A stretch of DNA of 64,000 bases from Acinetobacter nosocomialis NIPH 2119 (GCF_000368085.1 NZ_KB849239.1:1521082-1585081); one strand, 5' to 3'; shown: positions 28,894 through 39,070, counted from the stretch's first letter. The notes: a model not told the origin generated them from the sequence alone. Program-made: numbers and translations.

Positions 28894-28924
28894 AAAAAAG
28901 TCATCCTTAGGGACGACTTTTTTA
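28894..28924. terminator. Bidirectional terminator
   Basis: AGTC-A-TCC paired with GGA-C-GACT around TTAG (28899-28917), flanked by A6 and T6; serves the convergent oxidoreductase and thioesterase genes. Confidence 0.85.
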
Positions 28925-28937
28925 TTGCCTCAAAAAT

Positions 28938-29741
28938 TTATTTAGTCATTTTACGTAAAGTCAAAATCTGCTCGCTTCGTCCAAATGGACCATACACATC
29001 ATGTAAAACTGCACTGGTTAAACCAATGCCATCTGTACCATATTGCTGAACAGTTTCCAGACCCAGCCATTTACCTTGCGGATAACGGTGCATGTGGATT
29101 TGTAAATCAAGATTTGGGAAGCTCCAAGTAAATTCTCCTTCTTGTCTTGGGACAATGCCGTTTGCGGTATCTACCATGCCAATTAAATGCGCAAAATCTG
29201 TGGTCGGCTGCCCTTCAACCATTTCTTTATCATTGTTTAACCAAACAATGCCTTTGCCCGCGCGATGCTGATCATCAGTTTTAGTGACTAATGTCTGGAT
29301 AAAACCACCCGGCCATCTTTTCATGCCCGTCCATTCGGTAAATGTATCGGGATGATGAATTGGTTGATCTTCAAGCCCCGCAATCTCGGAACTGTCTTGA
29401 GTACACATGCGCCATGCTCTAGCCACAATACAAGTTTTACCTTGTGCTTGTAGTTCTGCTTCAATCAATTCAATCGTTTTACCCGCACGAATCACCTGGG
29501 TCTTAATCGTAAATTCACCAAATGCAATCAATCCAAAAATATCAAAACTAATTCGACCAATACGCATATCTTGTCGCGGTGAAAACTGTTCTAACTCTAC
29601 TGCGATCACGCCACTTGCAGGTGCCATATGCTGTTCATGAGGGTTCCAAGCCCCTTGTGCATGAACAGTTGAGCAATAATGAGCAATCACTTCACCTTGA
29701 GGACCAATTGTTCTATTCAGTAATTGATAATAAGCATTCAT
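28938..29741 (-). CDS. Acyl-CoA thioesterase-like protein (double hotdog)
   Basis: 267 aa with the arrangement of TesB-like/4HBT_3 proteins: N-terminal hotdog with FGEFTIKTQVIRAGKTIELIEAELQAQGK and a C-terminal half with DFAHLIGMVDTANG and ending PFGRSEQILTLRK. Probably hydrolyses acyl-CoA; substrate unknown. Followed downstream by a terminator and preceded by 196 bp without genes. Confidence 0.78.
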   Translation of the reverse strand: MNAYYQLLNRTIGPQGEVIAHYCSTVHAQGAWNPHEQHMAPASGVIAVELEQFSPRQDMRIGRISFDIFGLIAFGEFTIKTQVIRAGKTIELIEAELQAQGKTCIVARAWRMCTQDSSEIAGLEDQPIHHPDTFTEWTGMKRWPGGFIQTLVTKTDDQHRAGKGIVWLNNDKEMVEGQPTTDFAHLIGMVDTANGIVPRQEGEFTWSFPNLDLQIHMHRYPQGKWLGLETVQQYGTDGIGLTSAVLHDVYGPFGRSEQILTLRKMTK

Positions 29742-29937
29742 GATTTTCTTTCCTTAGTCCTTGTCCAACATCAATATTTGATGAAAATTCACTTTTTAAT
29801 GCTTATGTTAACCCTCTATTTATTTGGCTCAACTGGTTTTTCCTACCAAAAACTGATGAGTCTAAAATTACAAATTTAATTACTAGGTAAAATTTCGCAT
29901 GTCAATTTCACCCAGTGATTCTAAAAATTACTAGTTG

Positions 29938-31740
29938 CTAAAATGCAAAAGCATCTTGATCGAGCTCCATCACAGGATCAGCTCCAGACTCAATAGAAGC
30001 AGCATGGCTCTCTGTACGATGTAAAAGTTTTTGATAGAAAAACTTAGCAGTCGTTAATTTTGCTTTATAAAAAGCTTCTTCTTGTGTACCCGATTCTAAT
30101 TTTTCATGGGCAACTTGTGCCATTCGAGCCCACAAATACGCGAACACGACGTAACTAGAAAAATAAAGATAATCCACTGAAGCTGCCCCTATTTCTTCTG
30201 GGTTGTGCTTGGCTTTCTCTGCAATAGATTTGGTCAGTGACAGCCATTGCTGCTTAAGCTCAGCTAATTTTTCTAAATAAGGTTTTAAGACTTCATTTGA
30301 TTGGTGCTGACTAATAAACTGATCAATTAAATCGGTCATGTTCTTTAGAAGTTTGCCTTCCGACTTGAGGACTTTACGTGCCAGTAGATCTAAAGACTGA
30401 ATCTCGGTTGTACCTTCATACAATGTCGAGATACGTGCATCACGTACAATTTGCTCCATGCCATGCTCAACAATAAAGCCATGTCCACCAAATACTTGAA
30501 CACCATGCTTTGCAGACTCATTACCCGACTCTGTTAAAAAGGCCTTAGCAATGGGTGTTAAAAAAGCCAATAATTCATCTGAGTATCTTTGCTGTACCTG
30601 ATCGTTTGAGCTTTCCACAATATCGACATGCTGAGCCAGAAAGTAAGCCAGTGCACGACCACCTTCAGAAAAAGCTTTTTGTGTCATTAACATCGAACGT
30701 ACAGCGGGATGTACAATAATTGGGTCGGCGTTTTTCTCAGGATATTTAGGACCGGATAGTGAACGCATAGCAAGGCGCTCTTTGGCATAACTTAATGCGC
30801 CTTGAAATGAAATTTCAGAAGCAGCAAGCCCTTGTACTGCTGTTCCAATACGTGCGGTATTCATAAAGGTAAACATACAATTAAGCCCGCGATTTTCCGG
30901 ACCAATCAAATAACCTTTGGCACCATCAAAATTAAGTACACAGGTGGCATTGCCATGAATCCCCATTTTATGTTCAATCGCGCTACAAACGACTTTGTTA
31001 CGGTCCAGCACCTGACCATCATCACTCACATTAAATTTAGGCACAATAAATAAAGAAATACCTTTAGTCCCTGCAGGTGCTTGAGGTAAACGGGCTAAAA
31101 CAATATGAATAATATTTTCAGAAAGATCATGTTCTCCTGCTGAAATAAAAATCTTTTCGCCTGTAATGGAGTAACTACCGTCCGAATTTGGTTCTGCTTT
31201 TGTTCTAATTAATCCAAGGTCTGAGCCTGCATGTGATTCGGTTAGACACATGGTTCCGGTCCAGACACCACTAATAAGTTTAGTCAAAAACTTCTGTTTT
31301 TGTTGCTCGGTACCATGGTGCTCAATTGTTCTCATTGCGCCATGAGACAATCCCGGATACATTGCCCAAGCCCAATTAGAACCACATAACATTTCAGAAA
31401 TCGCAATCCGCAGTAATGTTGGTAAGCCTTGCCCACCATATTCCCGATCGGCGGTTAATGAAGTAAACCCAAGCTCGGCATATTTTTGGTAGGCTTCTTT
31501 AAAACCTTTAGGGGTTGTCACCACACCTTGATTTAAATGGCATCCTTCCTGATCGCCATTTTGGTTAATCGGTGCCAATTCATTTTCACAAAAATCTGCT
31601 GCTGCCTCTAAGTATTGATCAATTAATTCTCGATTTACGCTTTCCTGATATTTGCTTAAACCTTGATAGTTCTGTTCTGTTTGAAGCATTTCATGCAGTA
31701 CAAATTGCATATCGCGTAATGGAGCTTTGTATAAAGGCAT
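29938..31740 (-). CDS. Acyl-CoA dehydrogenase, long form with C-terminal extension
   Basis: 600 aa, versus ~385 for simple acyl-CoA dehydrogenases, fitting the DmdC/FadE-like group with a C-terminal extra domain. Seen: CLTESHAGSDLG, FGGHGFIVEHGMEQIVRDARISTLYEGTTEIQ (the active-site Glu is in YEGT), and a helical tail. FAD-dependent alpha,beta-dehydrogenation of acyl-CoA. Transcribed alone, next to thioesterases. Confidence 0.88.
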   Translation of the reverse strand: MPLYKAPLRDMQFVLHEMLQTEQNYQGLSKYQESVNRELIDQYLEAAADFCENELAPINQNGDQEGCHLNQGVVTTPKGFKEAYQKYAELGFTSLTADREYGGQGLPTLLRIAISEMLCGSNWAWAMYPGLSHGAMRTIEHHGTEQQKQKFLTKLISGVWTGTMCLTESHAGSDLGLIRTKAEPNSDGSYSITGEKIFISAGEHDLSENIIHIVLARLPQAPAGTKGISLFIVPKFNVSDDGQVLDRNKVVCSAIEHKMGIHGNATCVLNFDGAKGYLIGPENRGLNCMFTFMNTARIGTAVQGLAASEISFQGALSYAKERLAMRSLSGPKYPEKNADPIIVHPAVRSMLMTQKAFSEGGRALAYFLAQHVDIVESSNDQVQQRYSDELLAFLTPIAKAFLTESGNESAKHGVQVFGGHGFIVEHGMEQIVRDARISTLYEGTTEIQSLDLLARKVLKSEGKLLKNMTDLIDQFISQHQSNEVLKPYLEKLAELKQQWLSLTKSIAEKAKHNPEEIGAASVDYLYFSSYVVFAYLWARMAQVAHEKLESGTQEEAFYKAKLTTAKFFYQKLLHRTESHAASIESGADPVMELDQDAFAF

Positions 31741-32059
31741 AGTTTTTTCCTTTCACCTCTCTGCCTGTGTCATGGGCAGATAACGTTTTTCCTTAAAATG
31801 GACTTTTATTGTTTCAATCTCATCAAAATATCAAAAAATTTCTTATAGCAAAATATATTTTCACTAATTTAATAAAATTATCGTAACTTAGCCATAGGAA
31901 TAAAATATAGATATATGTTTTAAATACAAATATAAGATAAAAAGTTATTAGTCTCGTTTTAAGTAGAATAAATTTATATTTTGTATTGCAAAATTTTATT
32001 CCGTAAAAATTCAATTTATAGTATGGTGATTAGACTGCTTAATCATGCAAGGACGATTT
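31741..32059. other. AT-rich divergent promoter region
   Basis: 319 bp between the long acyl-CoA dehydrogenase and the PaaI-like thioesterase. Very AT-rich; an open frame on the minus strand at 31823-32014 is Ile/Phe/Lys-rich without a ribosome site and is not credible. No palindrome stands out. Confidence 0.5.
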
Positions 32060-32494
32060 ATGGAAAGCCCGAAATACACAGGTCTTGAGTTTTTAACCGC
32101 TTTAAAAAATGGTGAAGTTTCACCATCACCTATGGCTCACACCATACCGATGGAACTCGTTGAAGTTTCCGAAGGTAAAGCAACTTATAAAGTTACCCCT
32201 CGCAAAGAACATAGAAATATACAAGGCGGTGTACACGGCGGCTTTTGCGCTACAGCTTTAGATACAGCAACAGGCAGCGCAGCTCATACCCTACTTGAAC
32301 ATGGCGTTGGTTATGGAACTATTGATTTAAATGTAAAAATGATTCGTCCTATGCAAGTTGATACGTCTTACTATGCGACAGCCGAGTTGATTAATGCGGG
32401 CCGTAATATTATTAGTACTCAAGGTAAAATCGTAGATGAAAACGGCAAGGTGTATGCTTTTGCTTCGGCAACCTTAATGATTATTCGCAAATAA
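32060..32494 (+). CDS. PaaI-family hotdog thioesterase
   Basis: 144 aa. ATG 32060 has AAGGA six bases upstream; the in-frame ATG at 32045 precedes that site. Motif NIQGGVHGGFCATALDTATGSA carries the usual HGG. Hydrolyses acyl-CoA; often a clean-up enzyme in CoA pathways. Followed directly by a terminator. Confidence 0.85.
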   Translation: MESPKYTGLEFLTALKNGEVSPSPMAHTIPMELVEVSEGKATYKVTPRKEHRNIQGGVHGGFCATALDTATGSAAHTLLEHGVGYGTIDLNVKMIRPMQVDTSYYATAELINAGRNIISTQGKIVDENGKVYAFASATLMIIRK

Positions 32495-32503
32495 TAAAAT
32501 TTT

Positions 32504-32528
32504 AAAGCTCCTGTTTATGGAGCTTTTT
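32504..32528. terminator. Terminator between thioesterase and the MFS pseudogene
   Basis: AAAGCTCC (32504-32511) with GGAGCTTT (32519-32526) and T-run. Overlaps the 3' end of the convergent MFS gene. Confidence 0.8.
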
Positions 32529-33732
32529 CTTGCTTGGTAATCTTACCCATTTCATAAAAATCTAAGCGATCAATCACGAAACTTGTTATTGCCATTGCTA
32601 AACCTAAAGCAGCACATGCTTCCCATCCCCAGTGTTTCCAAGCATACACCGCAATAAAAGAACCTAAGGCGGCTCCACCAAAATATAAAGTCATATAAAT
32701 TGAATTAATACGGGAACGTGCCTCGGCCGAAATCCGGTAGACCAGATTTTGGTTGAGTACATGAAATGCTGACAAACCAAAATACGCCATAATCACGCCA
32801 ACAGCGTAGGCAACCAAAGACTGCTGTGCAAAAAATAGTGGTATCCATGCACTCATTAATAGTGCCATACAAACCAATGCAATCCTATTTTCAAGGCCTG
32901 CTGCAATTTTCTTGCCTGCCCATGGGGTCGCAAACACGCCAGCCAATCCAACAATTCCAAATAAACCGATCTGGAAATCGTTAAAATGATAAGGCTCATT
33001 CGCTAAAATAAAAGTCATGGTGGTAAAAATGAGAGCCAAAATACCAAAGCCAATTCCGCCAGCAAAACCACGGCGCAGCAAATGAGGCTGATGAACAGCT
33101 AATGAAAATAACGAACCATAAATCTGTAGAATATTGAGTTGATGGGATTTTCACGCCACTGGTAACTTTACCCACATTACCCAAGCAAACATCAAAATGA
33201 CAATTCCGCTAATTAAATAAACCGCATGCCAAGACCAAACTGTAGAAAGTAAGCCTGCAATAGAGCGCGCCAATAATATTCCTAAGAACAAACCACTCAT
33301 GAGGGTGCCTACAACTTGAGGGCTTTTTTTCGGGCTGGCTAAACCTGCGGCAAAAGGGACTAAAACTTGAGTCGCAATCGAAAAAAATGTAGCTAAAAAG
33401 GTAAAGCCATATAAAGCTGGTAAGGTTTGACTTAAAGATAACCCTACTTGTGCAAAACCCGTACAACACATGAGCAGGCAAATATAACTACGCTTTTCAA
33501 AAAAGTCTCCTAAGGGAACTAATATAAAAAGGCCAACTGCATATGACAGTTGGCTAATCACAATAGTTAAAGCGACCTGATCGGCATTGACTTTTAATGC
33601 TTCTGCAATGGAATAGATTAAGGGCTGATTATAATAGTTTGAACCCGCACAAATTCCACATGTCATTGCCATGATAAAAATAAAGCTTTTTGACAGTATA
33701 TTTTCTGCATTGGGCTCAACTATTGTTTTCAT
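32515..33732 (-). pseudogene. MFS transporter interrupted by an in-frame TGA
   Basis: Two open parts in the same frame: residues 1-193 (33732 to 33154) end at TGA 33151-33153, and the frame continues without shift to 32515. Between the stop and the next possible start (TTG 33081) are 23 sense codons that align with the central loop of the intact paralogue at 44671-45855. So the gene is whole apart from one nonsense codon in the loop between helices 6 and 7. Helices are like DHA1-type permeases (ICAGSNYYNQPLI; paralogue ICTGGNYFSQPLI). Last gene of the dca operon, 18 bp after dcaP. A sequencing error is possible. Confidence 0.85.
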
Positions 33733-33750
33733 CTTTAACTACGCCCTATT

Positions 33751-35067
33751 TTAGAATTTATACATTGATACAAAGTTTATGCGTGACACATCAGCGGTTC
33801 GGCCATCGAACACTTCACGTTTGCCTTGGTGATATTCCATCCCAATATCCATTTGCTCAATTGGAGAATAAAAGACGTTAGCAGCATAGTCCGTTAAGCG
33901 TTTATTAGCATCGGGGTTAAGTTTGGCATAAGCCGTGTCGTCATCATAATCAAACATTGAAGCCGATAAGTTCGCACGCCATTGCTCATTAAATTTATAT
34001 GAATAGCCAATATTGACGCTATTCAACTTATTCATCACCAAATCTGTTTTATCTTCGTTTAAAGAAAAATCACCCGCAGCATTTAAACTTGTTGAATTTG
34101 CCAAACCACTTTGGGTGGTATACGGCATAAATTTTTGATCACCGACAATATATTGATAATTTGCTTGTACCGATTGTTGTGGTGTGAGTTGATATTTTAA
34201 GCCGCCTCCTGCACCCCAACTTACTTTCTTCACTGTGGCAGTGGCGACATCTGCGGATTTTTCATTGATAAAACCTTGCGCAAGAGCAGTTAAAGGACCT
34301 TGTTTAAAAGTATAGCGCCCCGTTAAAGATGGCAATGCCGAGACTCTCGAACCTGTATATTCCAAAGCTACTTTTAAATCATTATTGGCGTCGATTTTCC
34401 AGTCATAGCGAATTTGAGGAGTACGCGTATAGGAAGTTCCCACAAATTGGGTGTAATCAACAGCTTCTGTACGGGTTTCCATGTTAGACATGAGTGACCA
34501 TGTTTGACCAAAGGTCCAGTCTTTATAGGTAAAAAATGCATGACGGATACGGAATTTACCATCCCCCGTTCCCATGTTAGAGCTATCAAAGAAATCGGCT
34601 TCAATATTTCCCGTCACAGCTTTATTTGGGCTATTAAAATAAACACCGAGTCGGCTTGCATTAATCATGGCATCAGAGCGTGCATGATTCGAACGTTTTT
34701 CATTTTCAAAAGGTGTTCGGTACAGACTGCTGGTCGTTCTACCGCCCGAGTCAGGTGATGATTTAAAATCGACCGCTGCATCAATACGGGCAATACCGTA
34801 AACTTTAACATTATCCGTCCAAGTAACCCATGAAGGAGCAACAGGCTTTTCTGTTACCGTTGCTTTAGTTTTTTCAATGTTCTCTTCGATCTTAACCTGT
34901 TTGACCTGTAAATTATTTTGAGTTTGTTTCTGAGCAGCAAGTTCTGCTTTTAATTTTTGCAGCTCGGTTTCTAGCAAATTAATTCTTTGTTCTGTCGTAT
35001 CTGAAGAATTTGCAAAAATAGTCCCTGAAGCCGCAGCGCAAGCTGCAGCTAAAATTAATTTTTTCAT
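33751..35067 (-). CDS. dcaP: Dicarboxylate-specific porin of the dca operon
   Basis: 438 aa. Signal peptide ending GTIFAN, coiled-coil stalk (RINLLETELQKLKAELAAQKQ), then a 16-strand-type barrel finishing in Phe (NFVSMYKF). Trimeric outer-membrane channel for dicarboxylic acids. Placed between dcaJ and the MFS pseudogene in the leftward operon, which supports the assignment over the other DcaP-like gene at 12.7-13.9 kb. Confidence 0.9.
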   Translation of the reverse strand: MKKLILAAACAAASGTIFANSSDTTEQRINLLETELQKLKAELAAQKQTQNNLQVKQVKIEENIEKTKATVTEKPVAPSWVTWTDNVKVYGIARIDAAVDFKSSPDSGGRTTSSLYRTPFENEKRSNHARSDAMINASRLGVYFNSPNKAVTGNIEADFFDSSNMGTGDGKFRIRHAFFTYKDWTFGQTWSLMSNMETRTEAVDYTQFVGTSYTRTPQIRYDWKIDANNDLKVALEYTGSRVSALPSLTGRYTFKQGPLTALAQGFINEKSADVATATVKKVSWGAGGGLKYQLTPQQSVQANYQYIVGDQKFMPYTTQSGLANSTSLNAAGDFSLNEDKTDLVMNKLNSVNIGYSYKFNEQWRANLSASMFDYDDDTAYAKLNPDANKRLTDYAANVFYSPIEQMDIGMEYHQGKREVFDGRTADVSRINFVSMYKF

Positions 35068-35104
35068 CTTTTAATCCTTAAAGAAGCGTTTTTTCCGTGT
35101 GTAT

Positions 35105-35758
35105 TTAGGCTACACGTGCATCAATTAGTTCACAGTCAGTAACTGCCTGTAATTCATCAAAAGTTAAGCCGTCTACCATTTCCTTGACGTAAGCTTTTTG
35201 GTCCTTGAGTTCAATAATGCATAAATCGGTGTAAATACGGTTTACACACTGCTCACCCGTTATTGGATAACTCAGTTCTTTTACAATTTTGGGCTCACCT
35301 TTTTTAGTCACATGCTCCATATAGACATAAATCGTTTTTGCACCCACTGCCAAATCCATAGCACCGCCGACTGCTGGTACATCATCTGCTTTACCGGTAT
35401 GCCAGTTTGCCAAGTCTCCATTGACCGCAACTTGGAATGCACCAATCACGCAAATGTCCAAATGACCGCCACGCATAATGTCAAACGAGTCGCCATGATG
35501 CATAAAGCATCCACCGTCTAACAAAGTGACAAGTTCTTTTCCGGCATTTACCAGATCTTCATCTTCCTCACCCGGTTGTGGTGGAGGCCCAAAAGCCAAA
35601 ACACCATTTTCCGAATGTAAAAAAATTTCTTTGTCTTTTGGCAAGAATTTAGCAACGTTGGTCGGTAAGCCAATGCCTAAATTGACATAAGAACCTTCCG
35701 GAATGTCATTGGCAATGAGTTTGGCAATATCTTCACGAGAACGCTTTTGAACTGACAT
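35105..35758 (-). CDS. dcaJ: CoA-transferase subunit B (3-oxoadipate type)
   Basis: 217 aa. ATG 35758 overlaps the stop of dcaI by one base (TAATG), so the subunits are translationally coupled; a longer frame to 35815 lies inside dcaI. Family I CoA-transferase with the catalytic Glu in LHSENGVL and GGAMDLAVGAK. With DcaI it moves CoA from succinyl-CoA to a dicarboxylate such as adipate. Confidence 0.9.
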   Translation of the reverse strand: MSVQKRSREDIAKLIANDIPEGSYVNLGIGLPTNVAKFLPKDKEIFLHSENGVLAFGPPPQPGEEDEDLVNAGKELVTLLDGGCFMHHGDSFDIMRGGHLDICVIGAFQVAVNGDLANWHTGKADDVPAVGGAMDLAVGAKTIYVYMEHVTKKGEPKIVKELSYPITGEQCVNRIYTDLCIIELKDQKAYVKEMVDGLTFDELQAVTDCELIDARVA

Positions 35759-36426
35759 TAGATATCTCCTACTTTTACAACGTGCTGAACAAAAATTCCC
35801 GGTGTAATAATGCACTCTGGGTCAAGCGTTCCTAGCTCTACGGTGTCATTCACTTGAACAATCGTGGTCTTGGCGGCTTTTGCCATGATTGGACCAAAAT
35901 TGCGGGCCGCTTTGCGATAAGTTAAATTGCCCCAGCGGTCGGCTTTATCGGCATAAATCAGTGCAAAATCAGCTTCAAGTGGATATTCAAGCACATAGTT
36001 TTTACCGTTAATGGTTCGGGTTTCTTTGCCTTCGGCAATTTTAGTGCCATAACCAGTCGGAGTAAAAATAGCACCGAGACCAGCTCCTGCGGCTTGAATA
36101 CGACATGCCAAATTACCTTGCGGAACCAGTTCCAACTCAATTTTTCCCGCTCTATATAAGTCTTGAAAAACAGTGGATCCTGCAGATTTCGGAAATGAGC
36201 TAATCATTTTTTTAACACACCCGGCAATAATCAGCTTGGTTAGACCACGGTCACCCGAAGCTGCATTATTGTTTACAATGGTGAGTTCTTTTTTTCCCAA
36301 ATCGATTAAGGCTTCTATTAATTCAGCAGGTTGCCCCGTCACACCAAACCCGCCTGTCATGATGGTTGCTCCATCAGGAATAGCTTTTAAAATCGGTTCA
36401 ATGTCACTGGTGATTTTATTTATCAT
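35758..36426 (-). CDS. dcaI: CoA-transferase subunit A (3-oxoadipate type)
   Basis: 222 aa. Signature GGFGVTGQPAELIEAL near the N-terminus and GNLACRIQAAGAGLGAIFTPTGYGT. Partner of DcaJ. 47 bp after dcaK in the same operon. Closely resembles PcaI/CatI; the dca context decides the name. Confidence 0.9.
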   Translation of the reverse strand: MINKITSDIEPILKAIPDGATIMTGGFGVTGQPAELIEALIDLGKKELTIVNNNAASGDRGLTKLIIAGCVKKMISSFPKSAGSTVFQDLYRAGKIELELVPQGNLACRIQAAGAGLGAIFTPTGYGTKIAEGKETRTINGKNYVLEYPLEADFALIYADKADRWGNLTYRKAARNFGPIMAKAAKTTIVQVNDTVELGTLDPECIITPGIFVQHVVKVGDI

Positions 36427-36473
36427 CTCACTTGTCCCTTTTCATCCTTAATTTAAGGTGACAGATTGATCTG

Positions 36474-37757
36474 TCACTCTGCCTTTTGCGGGTTAAATAG
36501 TCGGTCTTTAATAAATAACAATGGAATTACACCGCAGATAAAATAAGCCGCAGCCATCACCAAAAGTCCTAAACCAATAGAACCGTTTTGCGATAGATAA
36601 CCAATTGTTAATGGAGAGAAAATTGAAAGTACTTTGCCAATGTTATAAGCGCCGCCCACCGCCGAACCTCGAATAGAAGTCGGGAAGCTTTCTGTCATAT
36701 AGGTGGCATTAATTGCATATGGAATACCGTAAAGGAAACCGAAAAACAGCATCATCCATAAAATGTTAGTTGGTGTATTTAAGTAAACAATGACTGGAAT
36801 AAATAAGGCTGTACCAATGGTTCCAAAAGCGAATACAGCGCGGCGTCCTAATTTATCGGCAACAATTCCTGCAATTACTTTGGCGAACATCATAATCAGG
36901 AAAGTACCGACCATATACATGGCCATTTCTTTAAACTTGATGCCTAGATCAGACTCTAAATAAGCCGGTAACCAGTTACTTACGCCGTAATAACCAAACT
37001 GTAGTGCACCAGTACTAATAATCCAAAGTACAAACATGGTGCCATGCTTTTTATCTCTTAAAATCTCAAGATATGGATTTTGACGTTTTTTAGGTTGGCT
37101 ACTTTGAGCTATTTCTAACGCTTTTAATTGACGCGCTTTTTTCCATGACTCAGGTTCAGGTACACATATGTGCATCAAAATTGATAACACTACAGGCGCA
37201 ATTGCAATCCAGTAAAGGAAACGCCACCCGTGTTCAGGAATAATGTGTCCTGCTAGTAATGTCGCGAGTAAAGAACCTAAGGTATAACCTGTCATCAGCG
37301 TTGCCAAAACGGTAGAACGATGTTTGGTCGGAACCATTTCTGACATTAAAATATTACAGGCAATATAAAGTGCACCTAAACCCATCGCTCCAAAAGTTCT
37401 TAAAACTGCAAATTGCATATAAGAGTGTGTAAAGCCTAGCGCACAGGTTAAAACTGAAGAATAAGCAATAAAGAACACAATAATGCGAACCCGACCAAAA
37501 CGGTCACATGCCCAACCACCAATGAGACCGCCCACGGCCGAGCCAAATAGAGTCAGGCTTCCTAATGTTCCAGCTTGCACACCAGTTAAATGAAATTCTG
37601 TTTTAAGACTAGTGAGGCTTAATGCCAAAAAACCTAAATCTGCCCCATCACATAAAAGTGTAAAAAAAGCGAATATAAATGCAGTAATCCAAATCTTTTT
37701 GGGCGTTTGAATAGCTTCAGTGCTACTCATATTTTCTGTCACAGTATTTGTTGTCAT
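36474..37757 (-). CDS. dcaK: MFS permease, AAHS family, dicarboxylate uptake
   Basis: 427 aa with 12 predicted helices. Start ATG 37757 is six bases after GAGGAT (37764-37769); earlier ATGs are mis-spaced. Motif A after helix 2 reads GGWACDRFGRVRI, and helix 1 carries the acidic DGADLGFLA typical of aromatic acid/H+ symporters. Inner-membrane partner of DcaP. A close paralogue is at 51840-53090. Confidence 0.88.
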   Translation of the reverse strand: MTTNTVTENMSSTEAIQTPKKIWITAFIFAFFTLLCDGADLGFLALSLTSLKTEFHLTGVQAGTLGSLTLFGSAVGGLIGGWACDRFGRVRIIVFFIAYSSVLTCALGFTHSYMQFAVLRTFGAMGLGALYIACNILMSEMVPTKHRSTVLATLMTGYTLGSLLATLLAGHIIPEHGWRFLYWIAIAPVVLSILMHICVPEPESWKKARQLKALEIAQSSQPKKRQNPYLEILRDKKHGTMFVLWIISTGALQFGYYGVSNWLPAYLESDLGIKFKEMAMYMVGTFLIMMFAKVIAGIVADKLGRRAVFAFGTIGTALFIPVIVYLNTPTNILWMMLFFGFLYGIPYAINATYMTESFPTSIRGSAVGGAYNIGKVLSIFSPLTIGYLSQNGSIGLGLLVMAAAYFICGVIPLLFIKDRLFNPQKAE

Positions 37758-37777
37758 GTCCATATCCTCAGAAGGAA

Positions 37778-37800
37778 CATGAGGCATCCCATGCCTCATG
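37778..37800 (-). promoter_or_regulatory. Intercistronic hairpin between dcaA and dcaK
   Basis: CATGAGGCAT (37778-37787), CCC, ATGCCTCATG (37791-37800): a perfect 10-bp stem with a 3-nt loop in the 58-bp gap. Without a T-run it probably affects mRNA stability or the relative expression of the two genes. Confidence 0.6.
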
Positions 37801-37815
37801 GCATTTGATTTTTTA

Positions 37816-38970
37816 TTAGGCTGTAGCTTCCCTAATCATGTTTTTGGCAATAATAAGTTGTTGAACTTGCGTCGTTCCTTCATATAAACGGAACAAACGT
37901 ACATCACGATAAAAACGTTCAATGGCATATTCACTGATATAGCCTGCACCACCATGAATCTGTACACAGCGGTCAGCAACGCGTCCGCACATTTCCGTCG
38001 CAAACATTTTTGCGCAAGAAGCTTCTGTGCTAATGTTTTCGCCATTATCACGGCGGCGAGCTGCATCTAAAACCATACATTTAGCGGCATATATTTCGGC
38101 TTTTGAGTCGGCAAGCATGGCTTGAATCAGCTGAAAGTTCGCAATAGGCTGACCAAACTGCTTACGCTCAATCGCATAATGCAATGCGTCGTTTAGCATG
38201 CGTTCAGCAACCCCAACGCTATAAGCACCAATGTGCAAACGTCCTTTATCCAGTACTTTCATGGCCGTTTTAAAACCGACACCTTCTACCCCACCAATCA
38301 GTGCAGAAGCAGGTACACGGCAGTTATCAAAAATTACATCACAGGTGTGTGAACCCTTTTGACCCATTTTTTGGTCAATTTTGCCCAAGGTAATACCTGG
38401 CGTATTCGCCTCAACTAAAAAAGCTGAAATACCTCCCGACCCTTTAATTTCAGGATTCGTTCGAGCCATTACAGTAAAAGTCGCAGCGTGGGGTGCATTG
38501 GTAATAAAACGTTTGGTACCGTTTAATACATAAAAGTCACCATCTTTTACTGCGCTGGTTTTTAAAGAGGCAGCATCAGAACCAGACTCAGGCTCGGTTA
38601 AACAAAATGAACCAATAATTTCGCCACTTGCATAACGCGGTAAATATTTTTGCTTTTGCTCTTCTGTGCCATCAATCAAAATCGCACTTGAGCCAATACC
38701 GTTATTGGTTCCAATTAAAGAACGGAAAGCCGGTGAAGTTTGCCCAAGTTCAAATGCAACTCTGACTTCTTCTTCCATGGTGATGCCTAAGCCACCATAT
38801 TCTTCGGGAATTGTGAGTCCGAACAAACCTAGCTCACGCATTTGCTGCACAATGTCATCTGGAATTTTGTCTTTCTCTACCACTTCGTTTTCACGAGGGA
38901 TCAATTCATTTTTTACAAAATCTCGAATTGTTGAAAGTAACTGCTCCAACATCCCTTCATCACGGATCAT
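37816..38970 (-). CDS. dcaA: Acyl-CoA dehydrogenase for dicarboxylyl-CoA
   Basis: 384 aa. CLTEPESGSDAAS and IHGGAGYISEYAIERFYRDVRLFRLYEGTTQVQQ, with the C-terminal active-site Glu in YEGT. First gene of the leftward dca operon; it would oxidise adipyl-CoA-type substrates to the 2,3-enoyl form. The C-terminal 90 residues are nearly identical to the broken paralogue at 50627-51778. Confidence 0.9.
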   Translation of the reverse strand: MIRDEGMLEQLLSTIRDFVKNELIPRENEVVEKDKIPDDIVQQMRELGLFGLTIPEEYGGLGITMEEEVRVAFELGQTSPAFRSLIGTNNGIGSSAILIDGTEEQKQKYLPRYASGEIIGSFCLTEPESGSDAASLKTSAVKDGDFYVLNGTKRFITNAPHAATFTVMARTNPEIKGSGGISAFLVEANTPGITLGKIDQKMGQKGSHTCDVIFDNCRVPASALIGGVEGVGFKTAMKVLDKGRLHIGAYSVGVAERMLNDALHYAIERKQFGQPIANFQLIQAMLADSKAEIYAAKCMVLDAARRRDNGENISTEASCAKMFATEMCGRVADRCVQIHGGAGYISEYAIERFYRDVRLFRLYEGTTQVQQLIIAKNMIREATA

Positions 38971-39070
38971 CTGTGATCTCCCTTTTTATATATTTCCATC
39001 GTATCCATCAGCCATTTCCAGCTGGTCTGGATACCATGCTTTTAAATCTTGTTTACTGCGGATGTGTTTC

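Noticed and set aside
31823..32014. Minus-strand 63-codon frame
   Set aside because: Ile/Phe/Lys-rich product of AT-rich DNA without a ribosome site.
33151..33153. TGA as a selenocysteine or programmed read-through codon
   Set aside because: No SECIS-like hairpin directly after the codon, and the site falls in a poorly conserved loop of a transporter; nonsense mutation is simpler.
35756..35760. Frameshift between the two CoA-transferase genes
   Set aside because: The TAATG junction is normal translational coupling of two subunits, each of full length.
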